Source of the DNA: Canna indica
Taxonomy: Eukaryota > Streptophyta > Magnoliopsida > Zingiberales > Cannaceae
Assembly (NCBI GenBank): GCA_034359265.1
Contig: CP136893.1
Coordinates: forward strand, 49,735,501-49,799,500
Direction of reading: 5' to 3'
DNA: 64,000 nt
Shown: piece by piece, positions 48,027-60,600 of the stretch
How the letters are laid out: each line of letters starts with the position of its first letter
How positions within the stretch are numbered: the first letter of the stretch is position 1
Made by a program: the position numbers and the translations under genes
Notes under the pieces: model-generated
Seen by the model: only the letters and a program-made list of their open reading frames with translations
Databases searched by the model: none
Told to the model about the DNA's origin: nothing

Positions 48027-51000
48027 TTCACTGTGATGGGAGAAGTTGTTAATCTAGTTATTTTTGATAGACTAATACAAATAATTGCACGATTTTTCGA
48101 ATAGAATCTTGAACGAAACTGACTGGTTGAACTTCGGGGTATCGGCTAGAAACGCCCAGCAATCTGAGTCCCGAGCGACTCTAGAACATTCACTGTGATG
48201 GGAGAAGTTGTTAATCGAGTTATTTTTGACAAACTAATGCAAAGAATTGCACGCTTTTTCGAATAGAATCTTCGTTGAAGCCGACTGATTGAACTTCTGG
48301 GTATCAGCTCGAAAAGACCAGCAATCTGTGACCCGAGCGACTCCAGAACATTCACTATGATGGGAGAAATTGTTAATTGATTTATTTTTGACAGACTAAT
48401 GCAAAGAATTGCACGCTTTTTCGAATAGAATCTAGAACGAAGTCGACTGATTGACCTTCGGGGTATCGGCTAGAAAGGCCCAGCAATCTGAGTCCCGAGC
48501 GACTCCAGAACATTCACTGTGATGGGAGAAGTTGTTAATCTAGTTATTTTTGATAGTCTAATACAAATAATCGCACGATTTTTCGAATAGAATCTTGAAC
48601 GAAGCCGACTGGTTGAACTTCGGGGTATCGACTAGAAACACCCAGCAATCTGAGTCACAAGAGACTCCAGAACATTCACTGTGATGGGAGAAGTTGTTAA
48701 TCGATTTATTTTTGACAGACTAATGCAATGAATTGCACGCTTTTTCGAATAGAATCTAGAACGAAGTCGACTGATTGACCTTCGGGGTATCGGCAAGAAA
48801 CGCCCAGCAATCTGAGTCCCGAGCGACTCCAGAACATTCACTGTGATGGGAGAAGCTGTTAATCTAGTTATTTTTGACAGACTAATACAAATAATTACAT
48901 GCTTTTTCGAATAGAATCTTGAACGAAGTCGACTGGTTGAACTTTGGGGTATCGGCTAGAAACGCCAAGCAATCTGAGTCCCGAGCGACTCCAGAACATT
49001 CACTGTGATGGGAGAAGTTGTTAATCTAGTTATTTTTGATAGACTAATACAAATAATTGCACGATTTTTCGAATAGAATCTTGAACGAAACTGACTGGTT
49101 GAACTTCGGGGTATCGGCTAGAAACGCCCAGCAATCTGAGTCCCGAGCGACTCTAGAACATTCACTGTGATGGGAGAAGTTGTTAATCGAGTTATTTTTG
49201 ACAAACTAATGCAAAGAATTGCACGCTTTTTCGAATAGAATCTTCGTTGAAGCCGACTGATTGAACTTCTGGGTATCAGCTCGAAAAGACCAGCAATCTG
49301 TGACCCGAGCGACTCCAGAACATTCACTATGATGGGAGAAGTTGTTAATTGATTTATTTTTGACAGACTAATGCAAAGAATTGCACGCTTTTTCGAATAG
49401 AATCTAGAACGAAGTCGACTGATTGACCTTCGGGGTATCGGCTAGAAAGGCCCAGCAATCTGAGTCCCGAGCGACTCCAGAACATTCACTGTGATGGGAG
49501 AAGTTGTTAATCTAGTTATTTTTGATAGTCTAATACAAATAATCGCACGATTTTTCGAATAGAATCTTGAACGAAGCCGACTGGTTGAACTTCGGGGTAT
49601 CGACTAGAAACGCCCAGCAATCTGAGTCACAAGAGACTCCAGAACATTCACTGTGATGGGAGAAGTTGTTAATCGATTTATTTTTGACAGACTAATGCAA
49701 TGAATTACACGCTTTTTCGAATAGAATCTAGAACAAAGTCGACTGATTGACCTTCGGGGTGTCGGCTAGAAATGCCCAGCTATCTGAGTCCCGAGCGACT
49801 CTGGAACATTCACTGTGATGGGAGAAGTTGTTAATCGAGTTATTTTTGACAGACTAATACAAATAATTGCACGATTTTTCGAATAGAATTTTGAACGAAG
49901 CCGACTGATTGAACTTCGGGGTATCGGCTAGAAACGCCCATCAATTTGAGTCCCAAGCGACTCCAGAACATTCACTGTGATAGGAGAAGTTGTTAATCGA
50001 TTTATTTTTGACAGACTAATGCAAAGAATTGCACTCTTTTTCGAATAGAATCTAGAACGAAGTCGACTGATTGACCTTCGGGGTATTGGCTAGAAACGCC
50101 CAACAATCTAAGTCACAAGAGACTCCAGAACATTCACTGTGATGGGAGAAGTTGTTAATCGATTTATTTTTGACAGACTAATGCAATGAATTGCACGCTT
50201 TTTCGAATAGAATCTAGAACGAAGTCGACTGATTGACCTTCAGGGTATCGGCAAGAAACGCCCAGCAATCTGAGTCCCGAGCGACTCCAGAACATTCACT
50301 GTGATGGGAGAAGTTGTTAATCTAGTTATTTTTGATAGACTAATACAAATAATTACATGCTTTTTCGAATAGAATCTTGAACGAAGCCGACTGGTTGAAC
50401 TTCGGGGTATCGGCTAGAAACGCCAAGCAATCTGAGTCCCGAGCGACTCCAGAACATTCACTGTGATGGGAGAAGTTGTTAATCTAGTTATTTTTGATAG
50501 ACTAATACAAATAATTGCACGATTTTTCGAATAGAATCTTGAACGAAACTGACTGGTTGAACTTCGAGGTATCGGCTAGAAACGCCCAGCAATCTGAGTC
50601 CCGAGCGACTCTAGAACATTCACTGTGATGGGAGAAGTTGTTAATCGAGTTATTTTTGACAAACTAATGCAAAGAATTGCACGCTTTTTCGAATAGAATC
50701 TTCGTTGAAGCCGACTGATTGAACTTCTGGGTATCAGCTCGAAAAGACCAGCAATCTGTGACCCGAGCGACTCCAGAACATTCACTATGATGGGAGAAGT
50801 TGTTAATTGATTTATTTTTGACAGAATAATGCAAAGAATTGCATGCTTTTTCGAATAGAATCTAGAACGAAGTCGACTGATTGACCTTCGGGGTATCGGC
50901 TAGAAAGGCCCAGCAATCGGAGTCCCGAGCGACTCCAGAACATTCACTGTGATGGGAGAAGTTGTTAATCTAGTTATTTTTGATAGTCTAATACAAATAA

Positions 51001-52260
51001 TCGCACGATTTTTCGAATAGAATCTTGAACGAAGCCGACTGGTTGAACTTCGGGGTATCGACTAGAAACGCCCAGCAATCTGAGTCACAAGAGACTCCAG
51101 AACATTCACTGTGATGGGAGAAGTTGTTAATCGATTTATTTTTGACAGACTAATGCAGTGAATTACACGCTTTTTCGAATAGAATCTAGAACAAAGTCGA
51201 CTGATTGACCTTCGGGGTGTCGGCTAGAAATGCCCAGCTATCTGAGTCCCGAGCGACTCTGGAACATTCACTGTGATGGGAGAAGTTGTTAATCGAGTTA
51301 TTTTTGACAGACTAATACAAATAATTGCACGATTTTTCGAATAGAATTTTGAACGAAGCCGACTGATTGAACTTCGGGGTATCGGCTAGAAACGCCCATC
51401 AATTTGAGTCCCAAGCGACTCCAAAACATTCACTGTGATAGGAGAAGTTGTTAATCGATTTATTTTTGACAGACTAATGCAAAGAATTGCACTCTTTTTC
51501 GAATAGAATCTAGAACGAAGTCGACTGATTGACCTTCGGGGTATTGGCTAGAAACGCCCAGCAATCTGAGTCACAAGAGACTCCAGAACATTCACTGTGA
51601 TCGGAGAAGTTGTTAATCGATTTATTTTTGATAGACTAATACAAATAATTGCATGATTTTTCGAATAGAATCTTGGACGAAGCCGACTGAATGAACTTCG
51701 GGGTATCGGTTCGAAATGACCAGAAATCTGAGTCATAAGCGACTCCAGAACATTCACTGTGATGGGATAAGTTGTTAATCGAGTTATTTTTGACAAACTA
51801 ATGCAAAAAATTGCACGCTTTTTCGAATAGATTCTTCATTGAAGCCGACTGATTGAACTTCTGGGTATCAGCTCGAAAACACCAACAATCTTTGACCCGA
51901 GCGACTCCAGAACATTCACTGTGATGGGAGAAGTTGTTAATCTAGTTATTTTTGATAGACTAATACAAATAATTGCACGATTTTTCGAATAGAATCTAGA
52001 ACGAAGTCGACTGATTGACCTTCGGGGTATCGGCTAGAAAGGCCCAGCAATCTGAGTCCCGAGCGACTCCAAAACATTCACTGTGATGGGAGAAGTTGTT
52101 AATCTAGTTATTTTTGATAGACTAATACAAATAATTGCACGATTTTTTGAATAGAATCTTGAACGAAACCGACTGGTTGAACTTCGGGGTATTGGCTAGA
52201 AACGCCCAGCAATCTGAGTCCCGAGCGACTCCAGAACATTCACTGTGATGGGAGAAGTTG
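48027..52260 (+). repeat. Satellite block, copy 2 of the 5667-bp tandem duplication
   Basis: Landmarks at 42479, 42965 and 43451 recur at 48146, 48632 and 49118 (offset 5667). Beyond the 3-bp deletion in copy 1 the offset becomes 5670 (44906/50576). Near 51625 one whole monomer present in copy 1 is missing, and further on the five-monomer segment is single copy, so the offsets shrink in whole-monomer steps. The few differences seen by eye are single bases. Confidence 0.8.
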
Positions 52261-55229
52261 TTAATCTAGTTATTTTTGATAGACTAATACAAAGAATTGC
52301 ACGCTTTTTTGAATAGAATCTAGAACGAAGTCGACTTATTGACCTTCGGGGTATCGGCTAGAAACGCCCAGCAATCTGAGTCACAAGAGACTCCAGAACA
52401 TTCACTGTGATGGGAGAAGTTGTTAATCGATTTATTTTTGACAGACTAATGCAATGAATTGCACGCTTTTTCGAATAGAATCTAGAACGAAGTCGACTGA
52501 TTGACCTTCGGGGTATCGGCTAGAAACGCCCAGCAATCTGAGTCCCGAGCGACTCCAGAACATTCACTGTGATGGGAGAAGTTATTAATCTAGTTATTTT
52601 TGATAGACTAATACAAATAATTGCATGATTTTTCGAATAGAATCTTGAACGAAGCCGACTGGTTGAACTTCGGGGTATCGGCTAGAAACGCCCAGCAATC
52701 TGAGTCCCGAGCGACTCCAGAACATTCACTGTGATGGGAGAAGTTGTTAATCGAGTTATTTTTGACAAACTAATGCAAAGAATTGCACGCTTTTTGGAAT
52801 AGAATCTTGAACGAAGCCGACTGATTGAACTTCGGGGTATCGGTTCGAAATGACCAGAAATCTGAGTCATAAGCGACTCCAGAACATTCACTGTGATGGG
52901 ATAAGTTGTTAATCGAGTTATTTTTGACAAACTAATGCAAAGAATTGCACGCTTTTTTGAATAGAATCTTCATTGAAGCCGACTGATTGAACTTCTGGGT
53001 ATCAGCTCGAAACACCAGCAATCTGTGACCCGAGCGACTCCAGAACATTCACTGTGATGGGAGAAGTTGTTAATCGATTTATTTTTGACAGACTAATGCA
53101 AAGAATTGCACGATTTTTCGAATAGAATTTTGAACAAAGCCGATTGGTTGAACTTCGGGGTATCGGCTAGAAACGCCCAGCAATCTGAGTCCCGAGAGAC
53201 TCCAGAACATTCACTGTGATGGGAGAAGTTGTTAATCTAGTTATTTTTGATAGACTAATACAAATAATCGCATGTTTTTTCGAATAGAATCTTGAACGAA
53301 GCCGACTGGTTGAACTTCGGGGTATCAGCTAGAAATGCCCAGCAATCTGAGTCCCGAGCGACTACAGAACATTCACTGTGATGGGAGAAGTTGTTAATCG
53401 AGCTATTTTTGACAAACTAATGCAAAGAATTGCACGCTTTTTGGAATAGAATCTTGAACGAAGCCGACTGATTGAACTTCGGGGTATCGGCTAGAAATGC
53501 CCAGCAATCTGAGTCCCGAGCGACTCCAGAACATTCACCGTGATGGGAGAAGTTGTTAGTCGAGTTATTTTTGACAAACTAATGCAAAGAATTGCATGCT
53601 TTTTTGAATAGAATCTAGAACGAAGTCGACTGATTGACCTTCGGGGTATCGGCTAGAAATGCCCAGCTATCTGAGTCCCGAGCGACTCTGGAACATTCAC
53701 TGTGATGGGAGAAGTTGTTAACCGAGTTATTTTTGACAGACTAATAAAAATAATTGCACGATTTTTCGAATAGAATTTTGAACGAAGCCGACTGATTGAA
53801 CTTCGGGGTATCGGCTAGAAACGCCCATCAATTTGAGTCCTAAGCGACTCCAGAACATTCACTGTGATAGGAGAAGTTGTTAATCAATTTATTTTTGACA
53901 GACTAATGCAAAAAATTGCACGCTTTTTCGAATAGAATCTAGAACGAAGTCGACTGATTGACCTTCGGGGTATTGGCTAGAAACGCCCAGCAATCTGAGT
54001 CACAAGCGACTCCAGAACATTCACTGTGATGGGAGAAGTTGTTAATCGATTTATTTTTGACAGACTAATGCAAAGAATTGCACGCTTTTTCGAATAGAAT
54101 CTAGAACAAAGTCGACTGATTGACCTTCGGGGTATCGGCTAGAAACGCCCAACAATCTGAGTCCCGAGCGACTCCAAAACATTCACTGTGATGGGAGAAG
54201 TTGTTAATCTAGTTATTTTTGATAGACTAATACAAATAATTGCACGATTTTTTGAATAGAATCTTGAACGAAACCGACTGGTTGAACTTCGGGGTATGGG
54301 CTAGAAACGCCCAGCAATCTGAGTCCCGAGCGACTCCAGAACATTCACTGTGATGGGAGAAGTTGTTAATCTAGTTATTTTTGATAGACTAATACAAATA
54401 ATTAAACGATTTTTCGAATAGAATCTTGAACGAAACCGACTGGTTGAACTTCGGGGTATCGGCTAGAAACGCCCAGCAATCTGAGTCCCGAGCGACTCTC
54501 GAACATTCACTGTGATGGGAGAAGTTGTTAATCGAGTTATTTTTGACAAACTAATGCAAAGAATTGCACGCTTTTTCGAATAGAATCTTCATTGAAGACG
54601 ACTGATTGAACTTCTGTGTATCAGCTCGAAAAGACCAGCAATCTGTGACCCGAGCGACTCCAGAACATTCACTATGATGGGAGAAGTTGTTAATTGATTT
54701 ATTTTTGACAGACTAATGCAAAGAATTGCACGCTTTTTCGAATAGAATCTAGAACGAAGTCGACTGATTGACCTTCGGGGTATCGGCTAGAAAGGCCCAG
54801 CAATCTGAGTCCCGAGCGACTCCAGAATATTCACTGTGATGGGAGAAGTTGTTAATCTAGTTATTTTTGATAGTCTAATACAAATAATCGCACGATTTTT
54901 CGAATAGAATCTTGAACGAAGCTGACTGGTTGAACTTCGGGGTATCGGCTAGAAATGCCCAGCAATCTGAGTCCCGAGCGACTCCAGAACATTCACTGTG
55001 ATGGGAGAAGTTGTTAATCGAGTTATTTTTGACAAACTAATGCAAAGAATTGCACGCTTTTTCGAATAGAATCTAGAACGAGGTCGACTGATTGACCTTC
55101 GGGGTATCGGCTAGAAACGCCCAGCAATCTGAGTCCCGAGCGACTCCGGAACATTCACTGTGTCGGGAGAAGCTGTTAATCGAGTTATTTTTGACAGACT
55201 AATACAAATAATTGCACAATTTTTCGAAT
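52261..55229 (+). repeat. Satellite linker domain between HOR blocks
   Basis: Ordinary monomers of the same family with mixed variants. The part from 52.3 to 53.1 kb resembles 37.6-39.1 kb and 56.1-56.7 kb, while 54.5-54.9 kb resembles the 42.5-43 kb block. No non-satellite sequence and no clear internal HOR were seen. Confidence 0.65.
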
Positions 55230-58200
55230 AGAATTTTGAACGAAGCCGACTGATTGAACTTCGTGGTATCGGCTAGAAACGCCCATCAATCAGAGTCCCG
55301 AGCGACTCCAGAACATTCACTGTGATGGGAGAAGTTGTTAATGGAGTTATTTTTGACAGACTAATGCAAAGAATTGCACGATTTTTCGAATAGAATCTTG
55401 AACGAGGCCGATTGATTGAACTTTGAGGTATCAGCTCGAAACAACCAGCAATCTGTGACCCGAGCGACTCCAGAACATTCACTGTGACGGGAGAAGTTGT
55501 TAATCGAGTTATTTTTGACAAACTAATGCAAAGAATTGCACGCTTTTTGGATAAGAATCTTGAACGAAGCCGACTGATTGAACTTCGGGGTATCGGTTCG
55601 AAACGACCAGAAATCTGAGTCACAAGCGACTCCAGAACATTCACTGTGATGGGAGAAGTTGTTAATGAATTTATTTTTGACAGACTAATGCAAAGAATTG
55701 CACGCTTTTTCGGATAGAATCTAGAACGAAGTCGACTGATTGACCTTCGGGGTATTGGCTAGAAACGCCCAGCAATCTGAGTCACAAGCGACTCCAGAAC
55801 ATTCATTGTGATGGGAGAAGTTGTTAATCGATTTATTTTTGACAGACTAATGCAAAGAATTGCACGCTTTTTCGAATAGAATCTAGAACGAAGTCGACTT
55901 ATTGACCTTCGGGGTATCGGCTAGAAATGCCTAGCAATCTGAGTCACAAGAGACTCCAGAACATTCACTGTGATGGGGGAAGTTGTTAATCGATTTATTT
56001 TTGACAGACTAATGCAATGAATTGCACGCTTTTTCGAATAGAATCTAGAACGAAGTCGACTGATTGACCTTCGGGGTATCGGCTAGAAACGCCCAGCAAT
56101 CTGAGTCCCGAGCGACTCCAGAACATTCACTGTGATGGGAGAAGTTGTTAATCTAGTTATTTTTGATAGACTAATACAAATAATTGCATGATTTTTCGAA
56201 TAGAATCTTGAACGAAGCTGACTGGTTGAACTTCGGGGTATCGGCTAGAAACGCCCAGCAATCTGAGTCCCGAGCGACTCCAGAACATTCACTGTGATGG
56301 GAGAAGTTGTTAATCGAGTTATTTTTGACAAACTAATGCAAAGAATTGCACGCTTTTTGGAATAGAATCTTGAACGAAGCCGACTGATTGATCTTCGGGG
56401 TATCGGTTCGAAATGACCAGAAATCTGAGTCATAAGCGACTCCAGAACAATCACTGTGATGGGATAAGTTGTTAATCGAGTTATTTTTGACAAACTAATG
56501 CAAAGAATTGCACGCTTTTTTGAATAGAATCTTCATTGAAGCCGACTGATTGAACTTCTGGGTATCAGCTCGAAACACCAGCAATCTGTGACCCGAGCGA
56601 CTCCAGAACATTCACTGTGATGGGAGAAGTTGTTAATCGATTTATTTTTGACAGACTAATGCAAAGAATTGCACGATTTTTCGAATAGAATCTTGAACGA
56701 AGCCGACAGGTTGAACTTCGGGGTATCGGCTAGAAACGCCCAACAATCTGAGTCCCGAGCGACTCCAGAACATTCACTGTGATGGGAGAAGTTGTTAGTC
56801 GAGTTATTTTTGACAAACTAATGCAAAGAATTGCACGCTTTTTCGAATAGAATCTAGAACGAAGTCGACTGATTGACCTTCGGGGTATCGGCTAGAAATG
56901 CCCAGCTATCTGAGTCCCGAGCGACTCTGGAACATTCACTGTGATGGGAGAAGTTGTTAATCGAGTTATTTTTGACAGACTAATACAAATAATTGCATGA
57001 TTTTTCGAATAGAATTTTGAACGAAGCCGACTGATTGAACTTCGTGGTATCGGCTAGAAACGCCCATCAATCAGAGTCCCGAGCGACTCCAGAACATTCA
57101 CTATGATGGGAGAAGTTGTTAATGGAGTTATTTTTGACAGACTAATGCAAAGAATTGCACGATTTTTCGAATAGAATCTTGAACGAGGTCGATTGATTGA
57201 ACTTTGAGGTATCAGCTCGAAACAACCAGCAATCTGTGACCCGAGCGACTCCAGAACATTCACTGTGACGGGAGAAGTTGTTAATCGAGTTATTTTTGAC
57301 AAACTAATGCAAAGAATTGCACGCTTTTTGGATAAGAATCTTGAACGAAGCCGACTGATTGAACTTCGGGGTATCGGTTCGAAACGACCAGAAATCTGAG
57401 TCACAAGCGACTCCAGAACATTCACTGTGATGGGAGAAGTTGTTAATGAATTTATTTTTGACAGACTAATGCAAAGAATTGCACGCTTTTTCGGATAGAA
57501 TCTAGAACGAAGTCGACTGATTGACCTTCGGGGTATTGGCTAGAAACGCCCAGCAATCTGAGTCACAAGCGACTCCAGAACATTCATTGTGATGGGAGAA
57601 GTTGTTAATCGATTTATTTTTGACAGACTAATGCAAAGAATTGCACGCTTTTTCGAATAGAATCTAGAACGAAGTCGACTTATTGACCTTCGGGGTATCG
57701 GCTAGAAATGCCTAGCAATCTGAGTCACAAGAGACTCCAGAACATTCACTGTGATGGGGGAAGTTGTTAATCGATTTATTTTTGACAGACTAATGCAATG
57801 AATTGCACGCTTTTTCGAATAGAATCTAGAACGAAGTCGACTGATTGACCTTCGGGGTATCGGCTAGAAACGCCCAGCAATCTGAGTCCCGAGCGACTCC
57901 AGAACATTCACTGTGATGGGAGAAGTTGTTAATCTAGTTATTTTTGATAGACTAATACAAATAATTGCATGATTTTTCGAATAGAATCTTGAACGAAGCC
58001 GAATGGTTGAACTTCGGGGTATCGGCTAGAAACGCCCAGCAATCTGAGTCCCGAGCGACTCCAGAACATTCACTGTGATGGGAGAAGTTGTTAATCGAGT
58101 TATTTTTGACAAACTAATGCAAAGAATTGCACGCTTTTTGGAATAGAATCTTGAACGAAGCCGACTGATTGATCTTCGGGGTATCGGTTCGAAATGACCA

Positions 58201-60600
58201 GAAATCTGAGTCATAAGCGACTCCAGAACAATCACTGTGATGGGATAAGTTGTTAATCGAGTTATTTTTGACAAACTAATGCAAAGAATTGCACGCTTTT
58301 TTGAATAGAATCTTCATTGAAGCCGACTGATTGAACTTCTGGGTATTAGCTCGAAACACCAGCAATCTGTGACCCGAGCGACTCCAGAACATTCACTGTG
58401 ATGGGAGAAGTTGTTAATCGATTTATTTTTGACAGACTAATGCAAAGAATTGCACGATTTTTCGAATAGAATCTTGAACGAAGCCGACAGGTTGAACTTC
58501 GGGGTATCGTCTAGAAATGCCCAACAATCTGAGTCCCGAGCGACTCCAGAACATTCACTGTGATGGGAGAAGTTGTTAGTCGAGTTATTTTTGACAAACT
58601 AATGCAAAGAATTGCACGCTTTTTCGAATAGAATCTAGAACGAAGTCGACTGATTGACCTTCGGGGTATCGGCTAGAAATGCCCAGCTATCTGAGTCCCG
58701 AGCGACTCTGGAACATTCACTGTGATGGGAGAAGTTGTTAATCGAGTTATTTTTGACAGACTAATACAAATAATTGCATGATTTTTTGAATAGAATTTTG
58801 AACGAAGCCGACTGATTGAACTTCGTGGTATCGGCTAGAAACGCCCATCAATCAGAGTCCCGAGCGACTCCAGAACATTCACTGTGATGGGAGAAGTTGT
58901 TAATGGAGTTATTTTTGACAGACTAATGCAAAGAATTGCACGATTTTTCGAATAGAATCTTGAACGAGGCCGATTGATTGAACTTTGAGGTATCAGCTCG
59001 AAACAACCAGCAATCTGTGACCCGAGCGACTCCAGAACATTCACTGTGACGGGAGAAGTTGTTAATCGAGTTATTTTTGACAAACTAATGCAAAGAATTG
59101 CACACTTTTTGGATAAGAATCTTGAACGAAGCCGACTGATTGAACTTCGGGGTATCGGTTCGAAACGACCAGAAATCTGAGTCACTAGCGACTCCAGAAC
59201 ATTCACTGTGATGGGAGAAGTTGTTAATGAATTTATTTTTGACAGACTAATGCAAAGAATTGCACGCTTTTTCGGATAGAATCTAGAACGAAGTCGACTG
59301 ATTGACCTTCGGGGTATTGGCTAGAAACGCCCAGCAATCTGAGTCACAAGCGACTCCAGAACATTCATTGTGATGGGAGAAGTTGTTAATCGATTTATTT
59401 TTGACAGACTAATGCAAAGAACTGCACGCTTTTTCGAATAGAATCTAGAACGAAGTCGACTTATTGACCTTCGGGGTATCGGCTAGAAATGCCTAGCAAT
59501 CTGAGTCACAAGAGACTCCAGAACATTCACTGTGATGGGGGAAGTTGTTAATCGATTTATTTTTGACAGACTAATGCAATGAATTGCACGCTTTTTCGAA
59601 TAGAATCTAGAACGAAGTCGACTAATTGACCTTCGGGGTATCGGCTAGAAACGCCGAGCAATCTGAGTCCCGAGCGACTCCAGAACATTCACTGTGATGG
59701 GAGAAGTTGTTAATCTAGTTATTTTTGATAGACTAATACAAATAATTGCATGATTTTTCGAATAGAATCTTGAACGAAGCCGACTGGTTGAACTTCGGGG
59801 TATCGGCTAGAAACGCCCAGCAATCTGAGTCCCGAGCGACTCCAGAACATTCACTGTGATGGGAGAAGTTGTTAATCGAGTTATTTTTGACAAACTAATG
59901 CAAAGAATTGCACGCTTTTTGGAATAGAATCTTGAACGAAGCCGACTGATTGATCTTCGGGGTATCGGTTCAAAATGACCAGAAATCTGAGTCATAAGCG
60001 ACTCCAGAACAATCACTGTGATGGGATAAGTTGTTAATCGAGTTATTTTTGACAAACTAATGCAAAGAATTGCACGCTTTTTTGAATAGAATCTTCATTG
60101 AAGCCGACTGATTGAACTTCTGGGTATCAGCTCGAAACACCAGCAATCTGTGACCCGAGCGACTCCAGAACATTCACTGTGATGGGAGAAGTTGTTAATC
60201 GATTTATTTTTGACAGACTAATGCAAAGAATTGCACGATTTTTCGAATAGAATCTTGAACGAAGCCGACAGGTTGAACTTCGGGGTATCGGCTAGAAACG
60301 CCCAACAATCTGAGTCCCGAGCGACTCCAGAACATTCACTGTGATGGGAGAAGTTGTTAGTCGAGTTATTTTTGACAAACTAATGCAAAGAATTGCACGC
60401 TTTCTCGAATAGAATCTAGAACGAAGTCGACTGATTGACCTTCGGGGTATCGGCTAGAAATGCCCAGCTATCTGAGTCCCGAGCGACTCTGGAACATTCA
60501 GTGTGATGGGAGAAGTTGTTAATCGAGTTATTTTTGACAGACTAATACAAATAATTGCATGATTTTTCGAATAGAATTTTGAACGAAACCGACTGATTGA
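55230..60600 (+). repeat. Three tandem copies of an 11-monomer, 1781-bp HOR
   Basis: Landmarks recur at 55273/57054/58835 and 56245/58026/59807, always 1781 bp apart. 11 x 162 is 1782; the missing base lies in the monomer reading CAGCTCGAAACACCAGC (e.g. ~56570), elsewhere GAAAACACC. Other diagnostic forms are TTTTTGGATAAGAATC, AATGAATTTATTTTTGAC and GATGGGGGAAGTTG. Divergence among the three copies is a handful of single bases per unit. The third copy ends near 60595, where CGTGGTATCGG gives way to CGGGGTATCGG. Confidence 0.88.
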
